Shown here: piece after piece, positions 33,740 through 42,654 of the stretch
How positions within the stretch are numbered: position 1 is the first letter of the stretch
Layout: every line of letters starts with the position of its first letter
Assembly: GCA_007026445.1 (NCBI GenBank)
Contig: VDMD01000030.1
Coordinates: 248,001-312,000 of the forward strand
Source: Schizophyllum amplum
Lineage: Eukaryota > Basidiomycota > Agaricomycetes > Agaricales > Schizophyllaceae
DNA length: 64,000 nt
Reading direction: 5' to 3'
Translations under genes and position numbers: made by a program
The notes under the pieces: model-generated
The model's input: only the letters and a program-made list of their open reading frames with translations
What the model was told of the DNA's origin: nothing
Database searches by the model: none

Positions 33740-34738
33740 ATGAGGGGCCAGACTATGCATGGCGACGTCTCGGGTCCGATTGATCAGCCTTTCCAGAATC
33801 GTGCAGTGGAGGACGTAGAAGTCGCATCGACGTTGTTGGCGCCGCTGGAAGCTTCAGTGCTTAGTATCTGGGCCAGGTTGCAAGTATGTATTTCTCTCCT
33901 TCTATGACGCTTATATATTACCCTGACCTACATGCAGGATTTTCCTGGCTTTTTTTCGCGGCTGCTGATTCTCGGCCTGACGCGCCCTCTACCTAACACG
34001 CACAACATCCGGACCTTTCGCTTCAATATCCCATGGATAGTCAAGATTACTCAGCGCACGACCAGTACGGAAGCGCATGCCCTTCGCTACCTTCGCTCCG
34101 TGGGCCTTGACATCCCGATCCCTCGGCTCATATTATCTTGCGTCTACCGCGGCACGACATACACTGTAATGACCCGCGTTCCCGGGACGAACATGATGCA
34201 CGCAATCAGACAGGGCAACTTGACCCCCAACGTCGTGAAGACTGTCGCCAGCGAGGTCTCGATTGCTCTCGGTGAACTGGACACTTTGCGCCAGTCGCCC
34301 TCTGACGCCGGGAAAGTCATGATGAGTGCCTCTGGGCACGATCTCCCTGATCCTGTTGTCTTCTTCGAAGATAGATCCGGCCCTTACCCTTCTGTCATCG
34401 AACTCTGGGCTCATTGTGGCGACTATTCCGACCTAGCCGAGATGACGGGCGACGTCGACCAGGAAACGCTCGATATCATGGCTGCGGACCCCATTCGTTA
34501 TGTTCATCCCGATATGCGCCTATACAACATCATGGTACGAGACGGCCACCTCTCCGGTATCATCGACTGGGAGGATTCAGGTTGGTTTCCGTCATCATGG
34601 CAAGTGCATACGTTGCGCTGGCCACGTATCGGCTGCAGTGGACCCTGGTTGCAGTACTGGCTTGAGTATTGGTTCTCTGAGGAAGCCGAAGCTGCGTACG
34701 TCGCGTCCAAGTCGTTCTTGATCAAGTCCCCTGTGTAG
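33740..34738 (+). CDS. APH-fold kinase-like protein (aminoglycoside phosphotransferase family), 314 aa
   Basis: Members of this protein-kinase-like fold phosphorylate small molecules; in fungi the large APH family has mostly unknown substrates and no link to antibiotic resistance. Exons 33740-33883 and 33938-34738, joined in phase 0. Visible elements: IPWIVKIT with the presumed ATP-binding Lys, EAHALRYLRS (helix C Glu), a hinge VMTRVPGTN, the catalytic loop HPDMRLYNIMV (Asp in place of the usual HGD/HxD, Asn present), and the metal-binding segment GIIDWEDSGWFP. These agree with an active enzyme. I use ATG 33740 because it opens the exon in frame; a downstream ATG in the intron acceptor is not used. 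It sits between two copies of a duplicated SmB-tail/F-box segment. Confidence 0.85.
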
Positions 34739-34924
34739 GCTTTTGGTGTGTGGCACCGTTTGTGGCGCTTTCTCGCATGCACTGATCCTCGGAGGTTAGC
34801 CGTACTGTAGCAGGCAGCGGGAATCTGGAAACGGCTACGGCGGGGTTGGTGCTCTGGTGCCGTCCTAGGTATTTATCTGAAGCTCATACCTGAATGTCGA
34901 AACCGACGAGTACTCACGTCATCT

Positions 34925-35060
34925 TCCGCTAGGCAGCCGCATGCCCTTCCCATTACCAGGCGTTGGTTGTCCTGGTGTTTGCACCCTCCTTAGTGCGTTC
35001 AACCGCTATCGCATTTGCGTCTCCCTTGTCTAACGAGTTTTACCCTCAGCTTACAACAGT
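34925..35060 (+). pseudogene. Duplicated remnant of the SmB 3' end
   Basis: The sequence CGCATGCCCTTCCCATTACC and its continuation match SmB exon 4 and the last intron and exon (GGCATGCCCTTCCCGCCACC), followed by a CTTACAACAGTAG counterpart of the SmB end CTTCCAGCAGTAG. Several changes destroy the reading frame. This proves that the 34.9-35.7 kb segment derives from the SmB downstream region or vice versa. Confidence 0.8.
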
Positions 35061-35700
35061 AGTATTCACTGCAACACGGGAGAAAGAACTCCTGTGATGT
35101 ACTCTCGGCTCTACGCGCGGTCGCCAGCGCCATCTTGCTGCACCTGTATACTCCATTGCTTTCCTTGTCATCATCTCATATCTGACTTACACAACACAAT
35201 CGTGCGTGTCTCGTTACCTGTGTCGTGTGTCGCGCATTGTCAAAAAACCATGCCCTGTCGCGCATTTCACCGCGTCGCATCAATCCTCGTATACCGCCAT
35301 CCAAGTTGCCTCTAGTCCGCATCGTCAACGTCACTGTTCTCCCAGCCAGGTCTCCCATAAGCGTTGTACATGTCCCTTCGATCGGCGAAAGCGGGCAGCT
35401 GCCAGGCAGCTGCGCGCGCACAATTCTGACCTCCGTCGGATGTGATCAGGCGAGGAACTGCGCGAACTGCGCAAACGGCCAACGTACACCCGAACGCTCC
35501 GCAGCTTCCGCAAGCGCTGGGCGCGGAGGATGGAGAAGACGTCGGCGAAGACGCGCACGTTCCATTCGACGAGGGGGAGGGTGGACAGGCGCGGTAGGGC
35601 CATGACCAGCGTGCGTCGAGATTGCACCGCGGAGGGACCGGTGATCGTGGCGACGTCGAGCCGCTCGAGGGCGCTGCACTGGGCGAAGATGGCCAGGAGA
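34925..35700 (+). repeat. Tandem segmental duplication of 32.34-33.24 kb
   Basis: Similarity runs from the SmB tail through its 3' flank into the F-box fragment, same orientation, about 2.6 kb apart, with the APH-kinase gene between the copies. The ends were judged by eye. Confidence 0.75.
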
Positions 35701-36403
35701 TCTTCCCACACGATGGTATGCGCCTTCAGGCGCGTGAGCTGCGCGAGAGGCGCATATTTCGGAGAGAACTCCTCGACGTTGTGCGTCCAGGACCTGAGTC
35801 GCGGGGCATTTTGGAGGAACTTAGCGAATACGCGGTTCATGTGCGACGGGCAGCTGAAGACCACGTACGTAGCTCTCTGTCCGTAGATCGCCGGCCGGGG
35901 AGATGTCGATGAGGGATTGCGGCCACGGCAACAGGTCGTTTTACAAAGAGAGGTGGCGACAGCGGGGAAGGCGAATAAAGCAGACCACGGGGTAGGACAT
36001 CCTGTTCGTACATAGGATGGGACGATGATCGAAGACGCCGCTACTCCCGTACAACGCCACGCTGAGCGGCGCATCCTGCGCCATCGCGAGGTAGAGCGCG
36101 ACCATCCTGTTGAAGCCGTGCAGCTCCGCTCTCGTCCCGGAATGAGGACCGCGGACGCCGTCCCGCATGTTCGAGGCCTCCGAGACGTCCACAGTGATGA
36201 GAGCTGTTTGCCGTAGCAAACTGTAGCCGTGGGCCGCTGCGCGCCACTTCTGGCACACCTGGCTGAGGCATCAGGCAGAGAGGGCATACATAGGCGAAGA
36301 TGTGTTTTAGGAGCTCGGTCGGGAAACGAGAGGGATCGACAAGATCATTGCGTGCATGCAAGGAGACAGTTGTTGTGCCCGTGGAAGGCAACAATAGGTT
36401 CAA
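35331..36403 (-). pseudogene. F-box/LRR-like gene, disrupted
   Basis: The minus strand shows a recognisable F-box start (DPSRFPTELLKHIFAYVCPL, then VCQKWRAAAHGYSLLRQ) and a coherent C-terminal part (SHMNRVFAKFLQNAPRLRSW, YAPLAQLTRLKAHTIVWEDL, QCSALERLDVATITG). The order resembles the intact F-box gene at 38.69-40.16 kb. Joining these blocks requires a frame change near 36260, crossing an in-frame stop after RHLSL (about 35945), and another frame change near 35870. With three lesions, decay is more likely than sequencing error, although the window has other suspected indels. Confidence 0.7.
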
Positions 36404-37219
36404 CGAGGCACGCGGTAGTGCATGAGAGTGCTATCTCGTCAGTATGTGCGAAGTGCTCAAGGCTATCACCTGCGTACGGTAGGCGCACAGAAAACCAACA
36501 TTATCGCTAGTTCGGAACGGTATTCAAGCTTCAAGGATCCTTTGGTTGCCAGTCCTTGAGCGCACAGCAGTACATTTTCGGAGTAAGCCCACCTAGTGGC
36601 ACAAAGATATATGCAGAGCATAGAAATGGAGCTGTCAGTGCGACGTGGGTATATCGATTCAACCTCCGGTGCCGCCATCCGTTCGGTGATTGCCGTGGGA
36701 TCACGTGAAAAGAAGTTGAACTCGTCACATTCCTCGCATTCTGCTTTAGACTAAGTAAAGGCTCAGACTTTGAGTCATCTTCATGGCATCATGCGTATAG
36801 CTTCTAATGTGCGGAGACGAGTGATTCCCTCGAGACTCTTCCGCCACCGCTGAGAGAGTGCTGCCGTTTCCGGTGTATGCCCGACCAGCACAGCCTGATT
36901 GAGGATTGTTGAAGGTTCATCGAAGCGCGGACACGATTGAACGAGAGATCTCCCTCGAGACTTTGAGTTGTTCACTAGCACTGCCTGCTCACCGCTGACC
37001 AGCTGCTTACAAGTTACTCGGGACCTCGAAGTTTTAGGTTAGCGCGCGCTGATGTCGATCCCGAGACTGTATAACCGCCTGTGCAGCTGCCATGCGCTGA
37101 AGTCAATACCACAACGGTCTCGATCGTCCGTCACGGAGCAGGGGCTGGTATAAGAAGCCAGAGATGTCGTTGAAGACAGTCAGCCCACAGTCTGCGCAGC
37201 TATCGACCTACCAGCCAAC
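36404..37219. other. Intergenic region and promoter of the Ser/Thr-rich secreted protein
   Basis: No coding frame is supported. A TATA-like TATAAG at 37149-37154 lies about 70 bases before the next start codon. The string GTTCGGTGATTGCCGT at 36681-36696 equals the inner end of the right TIR at 20.07 kb, but the match stops there. Confidence 0.5.
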
Positions 37220-38083
37220 ATGCAACTCCTCAGCCTTGTCAGCCTTGTCGTCTCTGGCGTCGTGCTCGCCGCAGCTTCGCCCGCCTCCTTCGTCGATGTG
37301 ACAGGAACCTCGTCCATGTACACCACCACGGCTAGCCCGTCGTCGTCCTTCGGCAGCGCGTCGGCCGCATCCGGGTCGCCCATGACGATCGTCACATCTG
37401 TGGGCGGCTCCCCTTCGACATCGATCGTGACGGTTTCGGGCTCGGTCTCGTCCTCCTTCGTCACGGTCCCCGGGAGCGTGTCCTCATCCCCCCTGTCGGT
37501 CCCCACCACGACGGCCACTCCAACGACCATCACATCAGTGGTGTCGTCCAGCTCGCCCACCACCGTCAGCGACTGCTTCAGCACGGTGACGTGCCCCGCG
37601 GAATCCTCGACGAGCGGCTGGACGATGGACTGCTTCACCACAGTGCCGTGCGCGACGTCGGCGGTGACCAGCATCGTTGGTTCGAGCGGTGCAGTCACTA
37701 GTGTCATCGGGTCTGGCGGCGGGGTGACAAGCATCATCGCCTCGAGTGGATCGGTGATCACCAGCATCGTTGGATCCAGCGGCGCGGTCACGTCCGTCAT
37801 CGCATCGAGCGGACCTGTCACCAGCGTCTTCTCCTCGAACGGGCCGGTGACAAGCGTCGTGAAGGCCAGCAGCGCGCTATGCACGTCGATGGTGACCTGC
37901 GCGACGAGCACCCCGGGCGTGACGGCGGATTGCTTCACGGAGGTGCCATGCGCGACGCCAGCGCCGACTACGGCGGTCGTGTCGAGCTGCCTGTCCACCG
38001 TGACTTGCGCGACCAGCACTCCGGGTGTCACGAGCGACTGCTTTACGGAGGTGCCATGCGCGACGAGCACTGCGAGCGCTTGA
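37220..38083 (+). CDS. Secreted Ser/Thr/Val-rich protein with repeated Cys modules, 287 aa
   Basis: Single exon. Signal peptide MQLLSLVSLVVSGVVLAAAS precedes a mature chain dominated by Ser, Thr and Val, suited to heavy O-mannosylation. Two repeat types are visible: about eight copies of a 12-13-residue unit like SSGAVTSVIGS (residues 155-225), and three Cys modules with the pattern C-x(5)-TC followed by DCFTEVPCAT or DCFTTVPCAT (about residues 113-145, 228-255, 259-283). Two modules are almost identical (TCATSTPGVTADCFTEVPCA and TSDCFTEVPCAT), pointing to recent internal duplication. There is no catalytic motif and no clear GPI signal. A cell-wall or surface role is likely by composition only. 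Confidence 0.85.
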   Translation: MQLLSLVSLVVSGVVLAAASPASFVDVTGTSSMYTTTASPSSSFGSASAASGSPMTIVTSVGGSPSTSIVTVSGSVSSSFVTVPGSVSSSPLSVPTTTATPTTITSVVSSSSPTTVSDCFSTVTCPAESSTSGWTMDCFTTVPCATSAVTSIVGSSGAVTSVIGSGGGVTSIIASSGSVITSIVGSSGAVTSVIASSGPVTSVFSSNGPVTSVVKASSALCTSMVTCATSTPGVTADCFTEVPCATPAPTTAVVSSCLSTVTCATSTPGVTSDCFTEVPCATSTASA

Positions 38084-38690
38084 TGAAGGACTTCTGAAAA
38101 TCAGTGGAGCGCTAGAAAGTTGAAGGCCTGGACTCGATAACCGGCCGGTTGAGGATGAAGGCCGGACAACGGGCACAGATATGATACACAACCCATTGAT
38201 ATCTTGAACCTGGACTCAAATTGCAGAGTGTGATCGACGTACTCACCGCGTAGGCGTTCCCAGCTCCAAATGGCGAGTTGCACGTCAAGAGCGCGTCGAA
38301 GTCGTAAAGCGAGGGTGAAATAGGGATAGATTGCCTCAGGACCGCCCGCACGAAGGCTGAAGAGGATGAGCAGTGAAAGAGCGTGGGGAAAACACTTTCT
38401 TCAACAAACGGCGAGCATAACGACGCGCAGTAGTCGACGGTCTGACTTACATAACTTGCACGATTTGCGCGGAGTCTTGCTGAAAAAATTGAGTGTGATT
38501 TTAACGCTCAAGGAGGCCGGCATTTTGGACTGATTCGGCAGGGCAAGGGCAATTGTCAAACGTTGGTACATTTTGTTGCATAGCGTACATAAGGTAGAAA
38601 ATATCTGTGAACTACCGGGAGTATAAGGACAGGTCGTAAGAAGGATCGGCGTACCATAGCTCTAGACCAGCAGCAGTTACGCGCGCTGCC
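38084..38690. other. Intergenic region, no supported gene
   Basis: Convergent flanks of the secreted protein and the F-box gene. A minus-strand frame at about 38351-38112 (SPFGAGNAYAVSTSITLCNL) has a slight coding look but no start context or partner exon. Otherwise nothing is seen. Confidence 0.45.
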
Positions 38691-40163
38691 TCAAGCCGAC
38701 TCCGAATCTGACTTGGAGATCTCGCTCATGAGATCATCGAGATCCAGGTCCTCCTCGTCCGACCACCCACTGTTCTCCTTGACAACGATCCGCGTTGACT
38801 GAGGAAGCTGTTTTCGCAGCTCGACCTCGACGCCGGGGGGTATACAAAGATCCTCGAGCGTGAAGGACTCCAGCTTGCATTTCGTCTCGTCCATGAACCG
38901 ACTAAACTCGTCCTTTGGCCATTCCCAATCCGAGAAGTCGTCGGTCAAGCGCGCGTCAACCCCGCTGTATGGCGCCCAGGACAGCTTCAATTTCTTTAGG
39001 CATGGAGTGTCGAGGATATCGAGTATGTCGTCGAGTATGCAGGGATTGTCCACGCAGAGCCTGAAGGAGACGAGGTGCGGAAGCTCTAGAATTTCGGGTT
39101 CGCAGAGATCCTCCTCCATGGTAAATTCGCGGTAGAGCGATAGCTCGAGGCGCTTCAACGCGCGACATTGGGTCAGGGCTGTGAAAGCAGGGATGTAACT
39201 GATCCACCCGGTGACGATACGCGTAAGCTGCGACAAAGGCAGATTCACTGGTACGAAGTCGTCGACATACTGCGACCAGGATGTGAGATGCGCCGCGCCG
39301 CTAAAGAGCACGGTCGACATGTCCGGCTCGTTATGGCCCACGATCTTCACGCTTTTGACAAGGGACTCCTGTGACGCACGGACGCGTAGCTCGGCCCATT
39401 TGATGACGCTGTTAGTCAAAGAGATGTCCCGGAAGCGATGGAAGTGCTTGAATATGCTCGGGGGCAGTAGCTTCGGCTCCTCGTCTACGGCCGCCTTCAA
39501 TGCGGGCTCGTTGTAAGACGCGGATATGTTGAGGCTTCCCAGAGGTCGACAGCCAGACCGGGATAGGTAGAGGGAAACGAGCCTCTTGAACGTGGACACT
39601 TCGTCCCAACCGATCCAGCTGCCACGAGGCCTGCTGTACGCACTGGCCAAAGCGGAGAGGTCGATTATCGTGGAGAACGTCCACAGCCGCGAGTCATTGA
39701 GCGCAATGTTCCGCCAGGTTCTACAGACACGGCTGAAGGACATTGCAGATAAAATGGTGTAGGGAATAGTCCTAAGCATGATCTCCTCGTCCGCGCAAGC
39801 GTGTAGGAAGATCTCGTGTAAGAGTTCGACGGGAAGCTGCTGCACGGGCGCTACGAGTGCGAGCTGTTGCTTGGAGAGTTCGACGAGGGAGCGGTGATGG
39901 GCTTTGAGTTCCTTGGTAAGGGACTTCAGCCGCGCGATCTCGGACTTGATCGCGCACGCCTGGTGTTTTGCTCGACGCGCTCGCGAAAGAGGTGACGCAT
40001 CATCAGTTCCGTGCGCCTCTGACGAGTGGTCCTGGGGCGGTTGGAAGTCCTCTGCCGCGGGAAAGACTGTGGTGGTGCAAGAGATTGACCGGTCGCAAGA
40101 GGGACACAGCGATACGCGCACTTCGGTGTCCATTGCGGATAGGGTTATGGGAAGGGAGCTCAT
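38691..40163 (-). CDS. F-box protein, 490 aa, intact
   Basis: Single-exon gene. After a coiled-coil segment (KSEIARLKSLTKELKAHHRS) comes an F-box-like region, APVQQLPVELLHEIFLHACA followed by SFSRVCRTWRNIALNDSRLW. The C-terminal half has LRR-like spacing (LTQCRALKRLELSLYREFTM, CLKKLKLSWAPYSG) and ends in an acidic tail (SDEEDLDLDDLMSEISKSDS). The expected role is substrate recruitment by an SCF ubiquitin ligase. I start at ATG 40163 (MSSLPITLSAMDTEV); the frame is open further upstream to 40271, with an ATG there too, and another ATG at 40130. It is the closest intact relative of the 35.3-kb pseudogene. Confidence 0.88.
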   Translation of the reverse strand: MSSLPITLSAMDTEVRVSLCPSCDRSISCTTTVFPAAEDFQPPQDHSSEAHGTDDASPLSRARRAKHQACAIKSEIARLKSLTKELKAHHRSLVELSKQQLALVAPVQQLPVELLHEIFLHACADEEIMLRTIPYTILSAMSFSRVCRTWRNIALNDSRLWTFSTIIDLSALASAYSRPRGSWIGWDEVSTFKRLVSLYLSRSGCRPLGSLNISASYNEPALKAAVDEEPKLLPPSIFKHFHRFRDISLTNSVIKWAELRVRASQESLVKSVKIVGHNEPDMSTVLFSGAAHLTSWSQYVDDFVPVNLPLSQLTRIVTGWISYIPAFTALTQCRALKRLELSLYREFTMEEDLCEPEILELPHLVSFRLCVDNPCILDDILDILDTPCLKKLKLSWAPYSGVDARLTDDFSDWEWPKDEFSRFMDETKCKLESFTLEDLCIPPGVEVELRKQLPQSTRIVVKENSGWSDEEDLDLDDLMSEISKSDSESA

Positions 40164-40910
40164 AGCTGGCAAAGATGTCAGACACGCCTGCCTATATCGC
40201 AGAAGACGCACCCGTACATCTATCGGGGAAGGAACGACTTTTCTGAAGAGTCTAGGGAGAAGCGCGATCAACGGACTGTTCTGACGGCGAACTCATTACA
40301 GAAGAAATGAGAACATGGGTGACGGCTCACCTTAGGAGTCCTGTGGGATGGTTTTACAAAGGTCTTGCGCTTGAGGAATGTGATTGTCGAGTTCTGTCGA
40401 GAGCAGCCCGTCGACGCGGGACGCAACGTGCTGACCCGGCCCGAAAAATCGAGCGACTGGACCTCGCGCGTCCTCTCTCTTTTTCGGCAGTCATATCTCT
40501 TCTGTACACGTCCCGCGCCCAAACTATGTGCTTCTCTCGCATCATCGCTGGCAACGATACCGCTGCTCGCAACTGGGGAGCGCTTCAAGTTAGGAGCGTT
40601 CTGTGATGTATAGCGCCTCCCCGGACTCTCCTGTCCCGGTCTCTCATTATATGCTTATCCCAGGTAATTTCCCCATGCTTGGTGACTGCTGGGCGATCTT
40701 TTACGAAGAGAGGGACGTCCAACCAAGGCGCTAACACGAGTCCGCTACTTACCATTCCAGCTGCGGCTCCGATGTCTCACGTGCACATGCGAGTCCCGTG
40801 AGCTCAAAAAGAAACGGTCACGTGTAGAGCACGTTACCCCAGCCGTCCTCTGTAGACTTCCGTCACGCGCTGTGACAGACGCATCCTCGCCCTACCGTTC
40901 GACCGCCACC
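40164..40910. other. Divergent promoter region, F-box / CxW-finger gene
   Basis: About 750 bases with no supported gene. Two CACGTG-type sites occur near 40778 (TCACGTGCACATG) and 40820 (GTCACGTGTAG), 90-135 bases before the finger gene start, recalling the CACGTG element of the two family A genes. Confidence 0.5.
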
Positions 40911-42325
40911 ATGTTCAGCGACGAACCCAGCTACCTTCTCCACAGCTCCGCCTTTGAGCTATCTGATCCATCCCTCTACACCGAAACAGGCTTCACGGCG
41001 GCGAAACTGTACAATGGACAGTGGGCGCCCGACAGGTCCGACTGGTCTTCGCAGCCGAATGTCTTGGATCCTTGGGATGAATGCTACTACATTGAAGCCT
41101 CCTTGAATGCGGATGCAAATGCCAGCCTTGATATGGATCGCGTACCGCAGAACACCGCCCCAGCCAAGGACCGCCCCGCCGTCGAGAAACCCGATCGCAA
41201 GGGCAAGCGCAAGGCCTGCGCCACTCAGAATGAAGACACGACAAAGGAGGAGCCGCAGCATTCCTCACACAAGGACGTGGACGGCCGTCGCGCTGACTTC
41301 AAGAGCTCCAATCGGGCGGCGAAGCGGGTCAAGTGCATCGCCACTCAGCATGCCGACACGACGAATGAAGGATTGGACACCGCGCAGGCCCCCTTTCTCA
41401 AGCCCAGTACGGACAGCGAGCTGCCGCTGACGCTGAGCCGGTGCGTCGTGCTCACGACGCTGTGCGCACCATTCTGACAATTTTGGCAGAAACTCTCAGA
41501 AGTCGAGCGCGTCCCAGCCTAAGAAACCATGGGCGACCTTTTTGCAAGGGTGCGTGACTATATTATACTGTGCAGCTGCGTACTAATGGTTGCATCAGCA
41601 TCAACGTCCTTCGCTCTGGTTCCCCATCGCGAGACGAAACTGCGCGTGACACACTTGTAGCCTCGGAGACCGTCCTCGACGAAGCCGGCAAGGTGTCCTC
41701 TGACTGCAAGGTCGATGACTACGCACCTCAGTACCCTGTTCAAGAAGAGCAACCTACTTCGAAGAACTCCAAGGAGGCTATGAAAAGCTTGAACGAGCCA
41801 AGGTGCGTCTCAAGGGTCAGTTGCGTTCCGCGCCATTTAAGCTAACACCACGATAGCGCTGCGTACGAAGTCACCGATGCGTCAGCTCTGGCTCAGCTCC
41901 CTACCCCCGAGAACACCATCTCGCCGGCGGACTCTACCACCTCTTCGTCCTCCTCTTCCAGCTTCAAAAAAGGCGCGATCGAGGACATATACTGCGAGAA
42001 CGGCCGCACGCCGTGCCTCTGGGGCGACTCGTGCACGCACACTTTCCACCACAACGACGCAGACTTGATTGTGCGTAGGCACATTCTCAACGACCACAAG
42101 GCAGAGGCAACGTTTCCCGCCGAGGTCGCGAGCTCGTCCAACGCGGAGCCGCAGAAGAAGAGGTACATGTGCCGCTGGCGCGTTAATGGGCATGCTTGCG
42201 GAGCACGCGCGGGTACTGAGAAGGATAAGAAGGGTCTTATAAGGCACATTTTGGAGGTACATCTCGGGAGGAAGAGGGTTCAGAACCGGGAGGGCAAGAC
42301 CGCCGTCGTCGCTGATGCTCAGTGA
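40911..42325 (+). CDS. Double CxW zinc-finger-like protein, 420 aa
   Basis: Function unknown. Exons: 40911-41440, 41490-41549, 41599-41802, 41857-42325; all three introns are phase 2 and total length is in frame. The ATG has a strong context (GCCACCATGT). Residues 1-300 are disordered with basic patches (KPDRKGKRKACATQ, SNRAAKRVKCIATQHADTTN; the CATQ/IATQ segments are an internal repeat). The C-terminal 110 residues hold two fingers: CLWGDSCTHTF with VRRHILNDH, and CRWRVNGHACGARAG with IRHILEVH. This gives C-x-W-x(3-6)-C then H-x(3-4)-H twice, a C2H2-like arrangement probably binding DNA. It resembles the finger pairs at 57.3 and 60.6 kb more than the single-finger copies. Confidence 0.87.
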
Positions 42326-42654
42326 ATGTCACTGGGAAGGGTAGACACAGTAAGTAGACGATCTTCATTCACTATGTACACTACGCAATCAAGGCAAACG
42401 GAAATGGGTTTACACGGAATACGAGTGCCGTTACCTGTTCTCCCCTCGAGGATTGACTTGGTAAAAGGTGAAGTTCAACTTGCATGACGTCATTACTCGC
42501 TGAACGGCCCGGACGGAGGCAAATATGATACACGTGGTCAAGTTGCTGCGCGGTTGCTGATTTATTGTTCGCGTTTGCCAGCTCCCGCCATCTCCCTTCT
42601 TCCTCCCCCCATGGTGCCCTAGATTCTCCTGCTATTGCACGAAAGTCTCGCTAT
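42326..42654. other. Intergenic region before the GH47 gene
   Basis: Holds the finger-gene 3' flank and the mannosidase promoter. CACGTGGTC occurs near 42532. No gene or RNA is seen. Confidence 0.5.

Noticed and set aside
33740..34738. APH-fold kinase as a horizontally acquired antibiotic-resistance gene
   Set aside because: It has a spliceosomal intron and the typical fungal APH-like sequence; such genes are numerous in basidiomycetes.
36681..36696. Match to the inner part of the 20-kb TIR as a second element copy
   Set aside because: Only 16 bases match, without the terminal AACGGTTAGAA, and a match of this length can arise by chance in a window this size.
38112..38351. Minus-strand frame with SPFGAGNAYAVSTS as a small gene
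   Set aside because: No convincing start, no partner exon and no recognisable family; kept only as a remark in the intergenic entry.
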